Source of the DNA: Rhizopus sp. PT2906
Taxonomy: Eukaryota > Mucoromycota > Mucoromycetes > Mucorales > Rhizopodaceae
DNA: 64,000 nucleotides
Direction of reading: 5' to 3'
NCBI GenBank assembly: GCA_025529335.1
Contig: JAMYHX010000222.1
Location: 1 to 64,000, forward strand
Shown: positions 44,309-57,269 of the stretch, in pieces
How positions within the stretch are numbered: the first letter of the stretch is position 1
Layout of the letters: each line of letters starts with the position of its first letter
The notes under the pieces: model-generated
What the model was told of the DNA's origin: nothing
Database searches by the model: none
What the model saw: only the letters and a program-made list of their open reading frames with translations
Program-made: the position numbers and the translations under genes

Positions 44309-46018
44309 ATGGCTCAGAAATTTCGTGCTTTACTAGATCTTTGTCGGCGTAGAGGATTCTTGTATCAATCAGCCGAAATATATGGTGGTTTAAGAGGAGC
44401 ATATGATTATGGCCCATTAGGCGTCGAACTCAAAAAGAATATTCTCAACTCATGGTGGCGGCGACACGTTTATTGTAGAGACGACGTTGTGGGCATAGAC
44501 ACGAGTATTATTACGCCTCACCCAGTACTTAAAGCCTCTGGCCATGTTGATGAATTTACAGATCTACTTGTCGATTGCACCTTAACAAAAGAGCGCTTTA
44601 GGCCAGATAAGGCTCCAGAACTGACCTTGGATAAGAATGGCAATATACCACTGACTGCACCAAGTAAGGAGATAGCTCAGACTTGGCAAAAGACAATTGA
44701 AGAACAGCTTGCTCCTGGTATAAAAACATCCTTGCAAGGAAAGACAGTGATATTACATGTGCAGAGTTTAACTTTATGTAAACCTGAAAATGGCCATGGA
44801 GAAATCGTGTTTGAGATGAAGGATGGATCGAGATCACCCGCTACAATTCGTTATGATGGATATGTTGAACCAAATACAAATTCGCCCTTTTTAACTGCCA
44901 GTAGACCTTTCAATCTGATGTTTAAAACCTTTCTTGATCCCATTGATCCTATCGATCGTGTGATTCAGACAACACTAGAGCATACAACCAAAACACAATC
45001 ATCAATTCGAGCTGCTGTTGACGATGTGTTGAGACCATCAACTGTATACCTTCGACCAGAAACTGCTCAAGGTGTCTTTGTTAACTTTGAGCAGGTTGTC
45101 CGTACGATGAAGACGAAACCACCATTTGGTATTGCACAGGTTGGAAAATCATTTAGAAATGAAATTCGTTTAGAACATGGTATCTTTAGAACACCAGAGT
45201 TTGAGCAACTAGAACTCGAATACTTTGTAGCACCTTGGGAATCAAAACACTACTTTAAATACTGGAGACAAAAGAGATTTGAATGGTGGTTAGAGCATGC
45301 TTGTCACCCTGAACACTTTAGACAACGTGATCACGAGACAAACGAGATGGCACATTATGCTACTGGATGTACTGATGTAGAGTACCTGTTTCCTTGGGGC
45401 TGGGGTGAAGTAGAAGGTGTTGCACACAGAGGTGATTATGATCTTAAACAGCACATAAAGAACTCTGGTGCTAAATTCGAAATTGATGATGATAACCCAA
45501 CCATTTCTGACGCTGTTAAAGAAAGTGGCGAATATGACGGATCATTAGTGCCTTCAGGCTCAACACGATATATACCTCATGTTATCGAAAGCTCGTGCGG
45601 GCTTAATCGCGCCATGCTGGCTTATTTATGTGATGCTTTCCATCAAATTGAGGATGAAAATGGTAAACTACCAGCTAGAAGCGTGCTCAAACTACACCCT
45701 CACCTTGCACCTATCAAGTGTGCTGTCATGCCTCTGACAGGAAAACCAGAATTCATGCCTCTGACACAAAAGATTGCCAGATCTTTGCGTGTTCAAGGAT
45801 GGTACACAGTTGTTGAGTCACAGAAACTAAAGATTGGAAAACGATATTATCGACATGACGAGATTGGTACTCCATGGTGTATCACGGTTGATTATCAAAG
45901 CTTAGAAGATGACACTGTTACTATAAGAGAAAGAGATACTGGTGAACAACAAAGAATGCATTGGAAGGAAGTACGACACTATGTTGGTTCACAACTTGTA
46001 AATGATGACCTTGATTAA
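44309..46018 (+). CDS. Glycyl-tRNA synthetase, bacterial alpha2-type
   Basis: Class II synthetase charging tRNA-Gly, 569 aa, single exon. Motif 1 region: YDYGPLGVELKKNILNSWW, then VVGIDTSIITPHPVLKASGH. Motif 2: QVGKSFRNEIRLEHGIFRT, PEFEQLELEYF. Then TDVEYLFPWGWGEVEGVAHR, DYDLKQHIKNSG and motif 3 SSCGLNRAMLAYL. The anticodon-binding C-terminus has RYYRHDEIGTPWCITVDYQS, DTVTIRERDT. The sequence tracks the bacterial homodimeric GlyRS rather than the eukaryotic cytosolic enzyme, whose insertions are missing. Most neighbours carry several introns while this gene has none. It may be transferred, or an organelle-dedicated copy. No clear targeting peptide is seen. Confidence 0.85.
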   Translation: MAQKFRALLDLCRRRGFLYQSAEIYGGLRGAYDYGPLGVELKKNILNSWWRRHVYCRDDVVGIDTSIITPHPVLKASGHVDEFTDLLVDCTLTKERFRPDKAPELTLDKNGNIPLTAPSKEIAQTWQKTIEEQLAPGIKTSLQGKTVILHVQSLTLCKPENGHGEIVFEMKDGSRSPATIRYDGYVEPNTNSPFLTASRPFNLMFKTFLDPIDPIDRVIQTTLEHTTKTQSSIRAAVDDVLRPSTVYLRPETAQGVFVNFEQVVRTMKTKPPFGIAQVGKSFRNEIRLEHGIFRTPEFEQLELEYFVAPWESKHYFKYWRQKRFEWWLEHACHPEHFRQRDHETNEMAHYATGCTDVEYLFPWGWGEVEGVAHRGDYDLKQHIKNSGAKFEIDDDNPTISDAVKESGEYDGSLVPSGSTRYIPHVIESSCGLNRAMLAYLCDAFHQIEDENGKLPARSVLKLHPHLAPIKCAVMPLTGKPEFMPLTQKIARSLRVQGWYTVVESQKLKIGKRYYRHDEIGTPWCITVDYQSLEDDTVTIRERDTGEQQRMHWKEVRHYVGSQLVNDDLD

Positions 46019-46122
46019 TAAAGAAAAAGAAAAAAGAAGTTTCCTTATTGGTCAAATCAAACACTCGCTTAAAGTCGATCATTATTTGTTTATGTTTTCT
46101 TTCTTTCTCTTTTGATAAAATA

Positions 46123-49100
46123 ATGTATTGGCTTAATGGCATTGCAAACCAACTTTCACTTGATTCAACAATAGCTAAAGACAGTAACAAAGCTTACTCG
46201 TCAAAAGTTCAGCGTGTTCTATCTCTTCAACCTTCTAATAACGCGACCTTGTTCATCGGTTGTACACGCACTTCTATTTATCTATGGTCTGTAAAGGTTC
46301 GTCAACTGTATGTTGCAAAGTGTGCATTTAGAATTTGTAATATATTAAAACAGATTTAAATAACAATAAGCCAACTACAGTATTATCCTATGTCGAACGG
46401 TCATTGAACCATATTGACGAATTTGGTGAGAATGTAAAAGTATTTTGGAAGCCTGACATGACATACATTGCTATTCAGGTAAAAGGGATGCATCTATTTT
46501 GCGCAAATTGTTATTCATTAAAGAATAGACTTCAAAAAACTACTTGCTATTGTATTCTATTCTATCCTATGAACAACAATCCTTTGAATTCAACTTTCCA
46601 AACCCAACACATGCAGTCATGGCAGGACCGGGAGAGGGAAAAGGACCAAAGACGATGTTGCTGAAATTCAGATTGACTATAAGAGTAGATGCAGGCATTA
46701 TTTGGTATATAATATAAAAGATAGATATCTTCATATTATCAGCTTTAAGTAAACCATGATACCATATAGCGGAACATCTTTAGATGATACCCTCGTTATA
46801 GCCACATGCTCACCACCAGCAATACAATGTATTTCTTGGAACCCACAACAAGCGAACGCAACTCAATCTTCACTTTTATCCAAAATTGACTTCTTTGATA
46901 GCAATGGTACACACATATATACATAAGAACGGGATATCCAAAAGACAAAGAGAGAAAGAGGTATCTTACTTTAAAATACATAGATCAATTATCCTACATC
47001 ACCTATGAAAAGGGTCTCAACATATTTGTTTGGTTATCAACAAACGGGAAAGCGTATCTCACTCAGATGAAGAATAATCACAGTCAGAAAAAAGGAACAA
47101 CGGCTATCTCAGAACACAAGACTCAGTGGGTAGGGACATGCTTTCATGGGAAAGAGGATATTCTTGCGGAGGACAAGGCTACGAGCGTATCCATCAATTC
47201 AACCTTTTCATTGATTGCTGTGGGGACAACTGGTGGAACAGTTTATGTGTACTCTGTCGAGAATTATAATGCACCACCGGTGTTTTCACACAAGTTGCAG
47301 CTGATGTCATGGAAATCATCTACAGGATCTGTTACGTCACTAGCATGGACGTCAGATGGACATGCGCTGTCTGTTGGCTACGAAAGCCATGGACTAGCAG
47401 TTTGGAGTGTCTATGGAAGCATGCTGTGTGCTACAAATGAGCTGGATGAAATAGCCAATGAAGAAAAGTAAGGAAACAGAAGTAAAAGTAGATGCTGTTG
47501 ATATATTAACGGGATTATAGTTTGAAGGATACATATATAAAGGGCATTCAATATCTGGTAAGTGGAAATAGAAAAAGGGAAAACAAGAACAATAGGTTCC
47601 TTAAAGTTGATGCATTAGTTTTGGGGACCAGGAAATTATAGTTTATATGTTTTAGCAAAATGCAAAGCAGATGAGAATATTATGTATACACTCCCCTTTG
47701 TTAAATCTGCTCTAACATCTTATCTACATTCTGTAAGATTGTGTGTGCATTTTATTTATTTGTTATTAAACACTTGCTAGGATAATGCAAAGAAAGGCTT
47801 ATTACAAATGGATGACCGAATGCTAATGTATAATAGTAGCGGCGATTATCAAGACGAGAGCACCACGATTGATCCTGCAGCCGTAGCTTGGACGCATATA
47901 CAGGTACAATTTATCTCATTGATTTGTGTTTTTATTTAATGCATAAAAAGTATCCTGCCATGTATATCGCAGATAATTGGCCCATTTGCTATTCGTCTAT
48001 TAGCTCAGATGGCAGTTACATAGCCATTGCCGGTAAACGCGGATTTGCTCATTACAATACCATTTCAAGCAGGTGGAAGCTATTTGGAAACCAACAACAA
48101 GAGCAAAGTTTTCTTGTCAGAGGAGGCATGGTTTGGTACAAGACAATATTGATAGTATCCTGTGAAAATGTCCAACAAAAGACTTATGAGGTATAAAGTG
48201 CTCCATATAAAACCATGCGTGTGTGTTTTCATCGTTGATAGATTCGTCTATATTCTCGTGACAATAACCTGGATCATTCTCAAGTGCTGTATACTGAACC
48301 ACTATCCACTATGCCTGTTTATATGACATTATGTGGAAACTTTCTGCTTGTGTATACAACAGAAAACATTGTGAATATTTATAATGTTATGATGAGCAAC
48401 AACAACAACAATAACAGTAGCAACAACATGATCAGCAGGCAATTAAATTTTGCAAGGCTGGAACCAGTAAGAAGGATATCACTTGATGGAATCGTCACTC
48501 GTATATCAAAGGTCAGAAGCATCAGCCTATTTCATATATCTCATGGAGGTAATCGAGATCATGATTTGGATACAAATTTTGTTTTAACACACGTCGAAAA
48601 GAACACATCAGATCTATTGATAGCGTCATTTCATCAAATATTACTTTGCTTATTGGAGGAAAATTGCTCATACTTTCGTCAAATGTAAGATAACCCTTTT
48701 CTATCAGCTTATTATTAACTATGAATATGATAGGACAAGACGGATGAGTCGACTGAGAAAGAACCTTCGCCCATTCCTTTTGATACTCATATTATTTCAG
48801 ATAAAACAGAATATTACTGGATAGGGAAAAAAGGCATTGAAAACCTTCGAACCTCACTGTGGATCATGAACGGGAAGGGCTTGAGAGTTCTTACGAATTT
48901 TTTACTTCCTGAAGAATTCGATATCACCAGCAACCATTATTCGGAGAGTGAGCCATCCACGCCTACGACACCCGGACATTTGTCTCCAGGTTTTGATATT
49001 GGAAGACCATTTTTATTAGGTTACCATATTGACGATGAAGAAGACTCATTGCCGTCTAGTGAAATGAGGACTCGATGGAAAATTGATGATTTTGAAGGTT

Positions 49101-50147
49101 TGAAAGATCAAGCGATTGATATGCCTCTTGATTTTTATCCTATATGTAAGGAGACCAAATTATATATACATATATATGTGTGTGTATTTGCTTATGGTCA
49201 TATAGCCATTTTGATTGAAAAAGGAATTATCATTGGAGTTGAACAAAGCATATCATATAACGCCCTACTGGGATTTGCTTTATTCAAAATGAGTCCCAAG
49301 GTAAAAAGAGAAAGAGAAGCTTTAAAGGATAACGACTGAATAATACTTGAAAGATGCATTTATTCCTGCATCATATTTTTAGATATTTGCTACAAATTGA
49401 TCTAGAAGAGGATGCTGTTACATTTGCTAAAGCCTATGAAAAGTTCACTTATTTCAGCCATGTACTAGAGATACTGTTGCATACAGTATTAGAAGAGGAA
49501 GCAGGACGAAATATGACGGATGGCAAGTATAGCAGATAGTTTTGTTATTGGAATCTTATTGATTGTGTGTTTGGATAGATGCTATCTTGCCTTTGGTCAT
49601 CAAGTTCTTGGATCAATTTCCTCATGCCCTTGATGTAATTGTAAGCTGTGCGAGAAAGACAGAGGTAGCCTTGTGGGATTATTTATTCTCTGTTGTTGGT
49701 AAACCCAAAGATTTGTTTGAGGTATGTAGTAATGACGATAAATAAAAATGGGAATTAACTCTTTGTTCTAGATATGCCTAGAAGAAGGAAGGTTACATAC
49801 TGCAACATCATATCTTATTATATTGCAAACTATGCAGCCCTTAACTGTAGCTGAACAAGTAAGGCAAACTTTTTTTTTAAAAAAAGTTAAATATCTTATT
49901 CTTTATAGGATACAATGCGCCTGTTACATAAAGCCATGGATGAGGATAATTATGAGTTATGTAAAGAATTGGTTAGGTTCCTTAGTTCGATTGATAGTAA
50001 GTAGAATATGATTAAACAAAGAACCAGACTAAGGTCAAAATAGATACAGGAAAAGCCCTTTATGAAGCACTTCAAATGATCAAGTCACATATAGATAATA
50101 ATACAAATGACAATCAAATGGATAAAGTGAAAGCAAAGGATGCATAA
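46123..50147 (+). CDS. ric1: RIC1, subunit of the Ric1-Rgp1 GEF for Ypt6/Rab6
   Basis: Golgi-associated guanine nucleotide exchange complex subunit, 1026 aa. Exons: 46123-46296, 46371-46478, 46529-46704, 46770-46906, 46984-47467, 47521-47557, 47619-47732, 47781-47903, 47951-48190, 48242-48548, 48602-48684, 48734-49145, 49206-49300, 49354-49522, 49579-49721, 49772-49858, 49909-49996, 50044-50147. The N-terminal half is WD/beta-propeller-like (FWKPDMTYIAIQ, VTSLAWTSDGHALSVGY, SSDGSYIAIAGKRG). The C-terminal RIC1 domain has FLHHIFRYLLQ, FPHALDVIVSCARKTEVAL, WDYLFSVVGKPKDLFEICLE, ATSYLIILQTMQPLTVAEQ. Exons were joined by phase and by the remembered RIC1 pattern. Donor GTTCGT at 46297 is weak. Intron 49523-49578 has a GC donor. 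Confidence 0.88.
49523..49578 (+). other. GC-AG intron in RIC1
   Basis: Exon ends ACGGATG, intron GCAAGTATAG...TTGGATAG, next exon ATGCTATCTTGCC. Phase 1 is required to give the conserved ILPLVIKFL segment. The GT two bases further on (GTATAG) gives the wrong frame. Confidence 0.85.
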
Positions 50148-50808
50148 TATTTATACAGTGTTTAAGTCTTCCCAAAAAAGTTATCTAGAAAAGTTTATTT
50201 TGTGTCTATAGTTTCGAAAAGGACAAGCGACATTTGTTGTCATATTTAAGTCATTTCTACCATGAAGCGTCAGATATTCTATGAGATTCTTTCTGTAGGT
50301 AATCCAGGCAAGGGAAGGGGGGGGGATCATGTAATGATGATAGGCGTGATTCATGTAGATAATAATGTAGTAAAAGCTTAGTGCATACAAGTCATACATT
50401 AAGAGCGACTGATTATATCCATGTATTTTTTTTTGTTACTCAATTCATTTAATGCAAGTAAAAACCACGCCAGCTGTCTCATTGTCAGCTCTGGACTGGA
50501 TGTCTTCAAAAAAACAGTTTCACCTGTAATAAAGTTCTGATACTTCTACAATCTGTCTCTAGTTGGAACCCAGTCAGTTTAGCAGTAGTATTGCTCTGAT
50601 TGGTTAAAAGGTCCTATTCTCAAGTTCAGCTAAAAGGCAATTAAAAATTACGCATTTGCCTTGGACTTACCCTCTCTTTCTCTTTCTCTCTCTCTTACTC
50701 TTTTCTTTTTTCCCCCCTTTAAGTAAGAAGTAAAACCAGTGCTTTAAACACAACAAACACATAAATACACATATACAGAGAGCCTTTTTGTTTTATAATA
50801 AAAGTGTA
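50148..50808. other. Spacer between RIC1 and NOT4
   Basis: No gene. Contains pyrimidine-rich CTCTTT runs at about 50670-50720, likely the NOT4 promoter or leader. Confidence 0.55.
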
Positions 50809-53800
50809 ATGAATATGTCTTCTGATGAAGAGGATCCTGATTGCCCTTTATGTATGGAAGAATTGGACATTGCTGACAGAAACTTTAGGCCATGTCCTTG
50901 TGGTTATCAGGTTTATAATATCTTCATTCACTTTTTTGTTCTCTTTATCTAACTGCTTCATGTAGATCTGTCGTTTTTGTTGGCATCACATCAAAACTAA
51001 CCTCAATGGTCGATGCCCTGCCTGTAGAAGACTGTACAGCGAACAAATTGTCGAGTTTATTCCTGTCAGTGCAGAAGAAATTATGCGTTTAAAGAAAGAA
51101 AAGAAAGAAAAGGACCGTCAAACACGAGAAATGCGAGATCCAACCAGAAGACAGCTTTCCAATGTACGAGTTGTCCAAAAGAACTTGGTTTATGTTCTTG
51201 GCATGAGCTCGAAATATGCCTATGCAGATGTAAGTTTTTACCCGAGAATAATCAAGAGTTTTGTTCTAACTCTATTATAGAATGAGATCTTTAGAAAGTA
51301 TGGCAAAATTGATAAAGTGGTCATCAGCAAACGCTCAATCACTACAAATGCTAATGCTTCGGTCGGAATCTATGTGACATTTGCAAAGAAAGAGGACGCC
51401 TGTAAAGCAATCGAAGGCTTGAATGGAATAGAGATTGACGGTAAAACTATCAGGTTGGTTAGTCAACAGAGCGACTGGTTTCCATATAGCTAATATCACG
51501 ATAGAGCGTCCTATGGAACAACCAAATATTGCACTTACTACTTGAGACATATGGCTTGTCCTAATCCAAACTGTATGTATTTGCATGAACCTGGGGATGA
51601 TGTGGATAGTTACAATAAGGATACAGTAGCAATTGGGTAAGAGCTTATTACGATTCCTTTTTTTTAAAAAAAAAAAAGATACTAAAATAATTGACAGTAA
51701 ACACAGCAATACAGCTTCAACATCGTTGAATGGTTCAACATATCCCAACAAGAAACTTGCAACTGGTCCAAAGCCAGCGACATCAAAGGCTGCAGTAGCA
51801 GAAAGTAAACCATCCGCTTCGACCACACCTCGCACATGGGCACCTATACCCAAGGTTGTCCCAGTCTCACCTGCTGTTGCTGAGGCTGTGCCAGAAACTG
51901 AAGAACCAGCTGTAACACCGCCAATGCAGTCCAAGGAAGTCCCTGCGAAAGCAAAAACAGCGGCCAGTCCTGTCTTATTGAAGCCTTCTAAATCAACTAC
52001 GACAAAGAAGACGGTGGCAGAGAAAGCTAAAAAGGCTATCAAGGTGAGCCTAGAAGAAGAAGAAAAACCAGCTCTCCCACCTACTGCGTCGTGGGCAAAG
52101 GCTCAACCATCTGTATCTTTGCATGAAAACGTGATTACTCCTACACACTTTGGACCTTCCTTATCCGATGCTGTACAGACTATACAAAAACCTAAACAGT
52201 CACCATCATTGAAGGTAAAGAAGGAGAAAAAGAGCAAAGGACGTATGGTACGGCTTGAGGAATTTGAAGAGGCAGAAAGAGAAGCAAAGAAGGCCACACA
52301 TCAGCCAAAAGACATTACTCAAAGTGAGCCATCTGCAGAGATTAATACAGCACAAGAGATTTCTACTCAGGAAAGTTTGCCATCTGCCATTCATGATATT
52401 TCAACACCGATGAAGGCAAGTGTGGAAATCGAAAAGGACCAGGCTTCTTTCGATGCAAACTCTTTGAAAGAAAAGGAAACGCGTGATAGTTCTATGGGAA
52501 GTGATAAAGAAATCACTGAAAATGATGAAGATATCGCCATGAATGAAAGTGAAGCAAAGACTGAACAACCAATTGAGACGGTTAAAACAGAAGCCGCTTC
52601 CACTATGGAGAAGCCAGCTACAGATAGCTTAAAGGCTGATAATGTCGAGGCAGATGTGCAGCAGATTAGTAATTTGGAGGAAAAGCAACTGACGGATGCG
52701 GATCAGAGTAATCAGGAACATCTGAACGAGCATATCGCCTTACAGGAAACATCAAAGGTTGATCTTAATATTGAAAAGAAACAAAAAGAAGATGTCTTTG
52801 ATGCACAACAACCTGCTGAGAAAGAAGCTACTGACCTAGGAAACGTGCTTAATGAAAAACAAGACGAGAGAACCAAAGAGAAAGTAGAGGCACTGGCTTG
52901 TTTAAATGAAGAAGTCATTAAAGCATTTGACGTGGCAACGACTAATGAAACACTTCCAGAGAACCTTGAAAAAACTCATGGTCACAATGAAGATACAGCT
53001 TACAGCAATGATACACAATCAGATGTTACAAGTTCTGGCTTAAGCGAACACATTCCCTCTCCATTAGTTGCTATGGAAAGATTATCTACTCTTGTTGAAC
53101 AAGAGATTTTGACAGATATCATCCCTTCGTCTCGCCAGCAACAACCTTTAGAGGATAATCTACCTAAAGAAACTTTACATACGTTTGAAAACAACGTGTC
53201 ACCTTGGCCAGAAAGTCGACGTCAGCCTATACCACCTCCTGGACTTCCCGTACCACCTATTTTGCCAGAGTGGATGAGCAGAAGCTTCGATCCATTTAAC
53301 GGTCAAGATCCTTCGCTCATTGCTGCACGTCGCTTACAACACTCACAACGTATGATGGAAGCAAGTGGTTTGTTTGGTATGAACAACGGTTTCCCTCAGC
53401 ATCGACCTCCTCCTCCGCCTCTTCCCAACGTTCCACATTTTGGATTTCCTCCTAACCTTAATGAAAACGTGCCTGGTTTCTCTCATCAGCCACCACCATT
53501 TCCAAACATGCTCGCTCGTCCTCCACCCCCATCTCATCCTCATGGAATGATGAGGCATCATCCCCCACCCCATCCACATCCACAAGAGATGCTCAATATG
53601 TCACGATTTGGCGGTCCTCCACACCACCAACATCCTCATCACGGGCCAATAGATGATACAAACAAGCTAAGAGCTGAATTCAATGCTATGCATTTGAACG
53701 GTAATATAGACGAACTTCAGTCCCGTGAGAACCTTAGAGCCTTGCTGCCCAATGTAAATATCAGTTTTAGTGACCAGCAGAAAGTGAAGATGGAAGAGTT

Positions 53801-54584
53801 TCATCATTCACACATGATGCACCGCCAGGGAATGCTTCAAAGACAATCAGATCAAGAAAGTCATGGATCTACACCCAGTAGTCATCATATGAGCCCGTTA
53901 AGACATGGATCAATGCCTCCCAATCTACACTTCCATCCTCCTCCACCTACTCCTGATCATTTACAAGGAAACACGCCACCAAATTTCTTTAGACAAAATT
54001 CATTTAGGTCATCTAATCAAAGTGTATCGTCTGTGGATGGAAATTTCACACAAGATACTAATCCAGACGTGAGGACAGAAGCGCAGAACTTCTTTGGTGA
54101 GTTCCTTCGAAAGGCAGCCTCTTCTCATCAACAAGAGAGTCTAGAAAAGAAAGAAGAGCATCATGAACCAAAGCCAGGTAAGATCAACCATACTTGAACG
54201 GCATGTGTATGCTAATGGTTATTTAGAAAATCCGCTCATGTTTCAGGATCCTGCGATTATGTCTGTGAGTGTAACAGGTAACAATGATGCCAATCACGAG
54301 TCAAATCAAAGCACGATGCTGCAAATTCTAGGTGGTCAGCAGCCCGTGCCTTCATCGATGGTGGAAAATCAGCAATATCACATACAGCAGCCAAGACCTG
54401 TTGATGCAAGATTTGCAATGAATCAACAAAGAATGATGTCAGACCCCAGCATGGATGAAAGAGGAAGAGATCAACCGTTTGTTAATAATGCAAATGGCAA
54501 CGCTATGTTTATGGGCATGCCACCCTCTTTCCCGCCAGGTCAGCCTAATCAAGACCCCATGTTTAACCCCAACAATAACTATAT

Positions 54585-54615
<31 letters not shown>

Positions 54616-54846
54616 TATCAACAACAACCGTTTTTACCCTTCATTCCACGTTTCCTCGAACCTTCAATTAATCCAATGGGGCATATAGGTGGCGCACCAC
54701 CACCACCAAATCCAATGATGAGACCACCAATGATGATGCCTCATCAAAATGATAGTTTTAGAAATACAGGCAATATGCACCACCACCACCAACAGCAGCA
54801 GCAACAACAACAACAACAACAACAACATCCTCCGGGAAATATATAG
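50809..54846 (+). CDS. not4: NOT4, E3 ubiquitin ligase of the CCR4-NOT complex
   Basis: RING ubiquitin ligase acting in mRNA decay and co-translational quality control. 1256 aa. Exons 50809-50910, 50966-51229, 51281-51453, 51505-51636, 51698-54177, 54227-54846. The C4C4 RING is at residues 9-56 (CPLCMEEL, CPCGYQICRFCWHHI, CPACRRLY). The RRM follows at about 105-185 (NLVYVLGMSSKYA, GIYVTFAKKEDACKAIEG), then a C3H zinc finger (CTYYLRHMACPNPNCMYLH). The next 1000 residues are disordered: Ala/Pro/Lys, then a Glu/Ser/Thr-rich acidic part, then Pro/His/Met-rich and poly-Gln segments near the end. It is much longer than yeast Not4 because of this tail. Confidence 0.95.
54586..54615 (+). repeat. CAG-rich coding repeat (poly-Gln) in NOT4
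   Basis: CAA followed by nine CAG codons. A second CAG/CAA tract lies at about 54791-54826, close to the stop codon. Confidence 0.9.
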
Positions 54847-56116
54847 TAATAAAACCTTTTTGTTTACAAAATTTGCGTTATTGTCAGGACTTTTTTTTAT
54901 TGTTTCCTTAAATTACCTTGAGTCTATCTGTTTTTTAGTTTCTAAGAATATAAAGAAGTCTATTTCAATTATTAAAACATAAGATCAATAATTATCAAAT
55001 GCATTGATCCAAGTGTGAGTGTATCGGAAGGTATGAACATGGAATAAGAGTAAAATACAATGTGTCGTGTTTTCAAGATTATAAACGAACCATTTTTTTT
55101 TTTCATTGTACTATATCGATTGTCGACTTTTCCAAGACAACCAAGTTGCAACAATAAAAAGCTCATCCATTAAAATTCAAGACAGTAGAGATATAATAAG
55201 CAAAAGCAAACCTACATCAAAGCAACTTTTCAAATAAATAAAATGATGTGGTTGGTATCTCTGTCTGTCTGCAATGGTTTTGGATAAAGAATTGATTTTC
55301 ATAAACTAAAAAAAAGGGGGGAGAAAGCGTGTAAGAAACTAATTTTTTTATTGCTTTTGTTATAAAAGTCAAAAAGTAAAAAGAAAATATATGGTTTTTA
55401 TGTAGAAAATGATAAACACAATACTTAACGAGTCAAAAATAAAAGAAGACATAAAACATGATTTTTACTACTTAAAAGCAAGCATTATTAATGTCTTATT
55501 TAAATACGATAAAAGTCAATTTTAAATGCACATAAAGAAGCAATGGCTGAAAATTAGAAGCTGTTTGACATGTGTTAATTTACTCAAGCAGATAAAATAA
55601 CCATGTCTTTGCACAGCAGCTATAGTAGACTCTCCATTATGGAATACCTATCGGGAGCACGAACGACATTCGGTAATTGAACATATTCCATATCGATGTA
55701 TCCCATAACCAAAAGGTTATTGTAGTTCATTTTATAAAGATTTTTTTATATGAAAGTTTAGATGTAAAAAGAATAAGTTGTAATTATGGTGGAACAAGTC
55801 TTTATGCTCCACCTTTCTGTATAAACTCTTATTAAGGTGATAAAAGCTTATATGTTCATGACATAAACTAGTGGAGAAAAGTAGAGTAGTAAGCTAAGCA
55901 TCTGTAGCCATACATACATTTCAGTACTATTAAGGCCAAAAAATAACTTTGAAAGTGTTAGGATAAGCAATTCATGGCTAAACCATCATGGTTTATTGTC
56001 ATGGTTACAGTTGCACAGCAGGAAACTAAATGAAATGAATGACGGTTTTATTAGCTGACTTGAAAAGCCTGTATGAAGAGTAAACTTTTGAATGCTTTAG
56101 TATTTTATGCACTACT
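54847..56116. other. Convergent spacer
   Basis: 1.3 kb between the 3' ends of NOT4 (plus) and the FYR gene (minus). No frame with recognisable coding content. AATAAA-like sequences are frequent. Confidence 0.6.
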
Positions 56117-57249
56117 TTAATCAGAGTTTTCCTCTGGTAAGCTTGCTTCTTGGTATCCTTCCATGTTTTCAATTAAACGCATTGTCAGTGGATCAGAAAA
56201 GCCAAAGAACTAAAAAAAAAGTATTAATGGAGAAAGTACACAGAATTGTAAAGATATTTACCAGTGGTCCACTCACACGCGTACTACTTGATTTACTCCT
56301 AATGCATGCTTCAGTCCATGGAGCAGTTGGTGTTTTTCCAGTAAAGGTAGTAGAGTTCAACTGCACCTACATAGATGCATAAGCATACACGTCGTAGCTG
56401 GGGGTGTTCTCAACTTACAGTAAATATAGGTTCTCCATTAGAGTTTGCTTCAATTCCCATTGTGTAATCGTTACCAAAGTGTGATTTTGTTGCTCTGTAT
56501 CCGATAGGATAAGGGTGCTTGTACTTGCACTTGTAATTATTAGTAACAATCTTTGCCTAAACTTAGTATCTTACTCCTCTACTACTCCATGATTTTGATC
56601 TGCCTTTGCCAACATTTAACGCTCCTAGTGACCAAATAGTCGTGCCAATGCTTCCTAGTACCATGATTAAATAAGATAACAAACACTTGGATCAAACAGA
56701 TTACCATACTTAGTGTCAGAGGTACGTATATGTTTTCAAACGCGGGTAGAGAGTCGTCCTTGTCTGCTTCATTTGGTCTCTCTGCTATATCCAACTGACG
56801 TACTCTATCATTGTCACTTACTATTTCATCCAACTCAGTCTATAGGAGCATTATAATCTTAGATACGCGCTTTATATCGAAAATGATCATCTTACTATCT
56901 CTTCAGGAGTCTCTCCTCGAATTCTTCGTGATAGTCTGACAGGTGCCTTGGGCGCTTTCGACTTGGGCGGTGCTCTATAATATCGTTTGACTCTCTTGTT
57001 TCCCTTTTCATGTCGTCCAATTGAAGGAATGTCCTGAATGAAGAAATTAATCAACATGTCTCTTCTGTTCCTTAATATATCATTTTACAGCTGCTATACC
57101 CGTAGGCACACCCAACCCTAGTTCCCGTAGAATATTCTGGTTTTCTTCCATGTTTAGCTTTCTTTTCAGCTCATAATTACTATCATACAAAGCTTTTAAT
57201 GATAAATGCTTGGTAAACTAGTGGTCATTTACCTTAATTCTGCTGTCAT
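56117..57249 (-). CDS. FYR-domain (FYRN-FYRC) nuclear protein
   Basis: 254-aa protein. Exons in transcription order 57233-57249, 57089-57179, 56896-57033, 56710-56839, 56575-56654, 56419-56529, 56262-56366, 56117-56209. A short coiled N-terminus (NYELKRKLNMEENQNILREL) and a basic linker (KGNKRVKRYYRAPPKSK) precede the FYRN part (VPLTLRSIGTTIWSLGALN, then HPYPIGYRATKSHFGND) and the FYRC part (KTPTAPWTEACIRSKS, FFGFSDPLTMRLIENMEGY). FYR halves occur in chromatin proteins such as MLL and TBRG1. The size and layout are closest to TBRG1-like proteins. The acceptor of exon 2 (57180) was chosen by phase. Confidence 0.85.
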
Positions 57250-57269
57250 TTTGCAACAACACAAAAAAA

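Noticed and set aside
51633..51697. Start of a NOT4-internal frame at 51633
   Set aside because: It is intron sequence read in frame. The splice at 51637-51697 restores the RRM/zinc-finger exon to the downstream exon.
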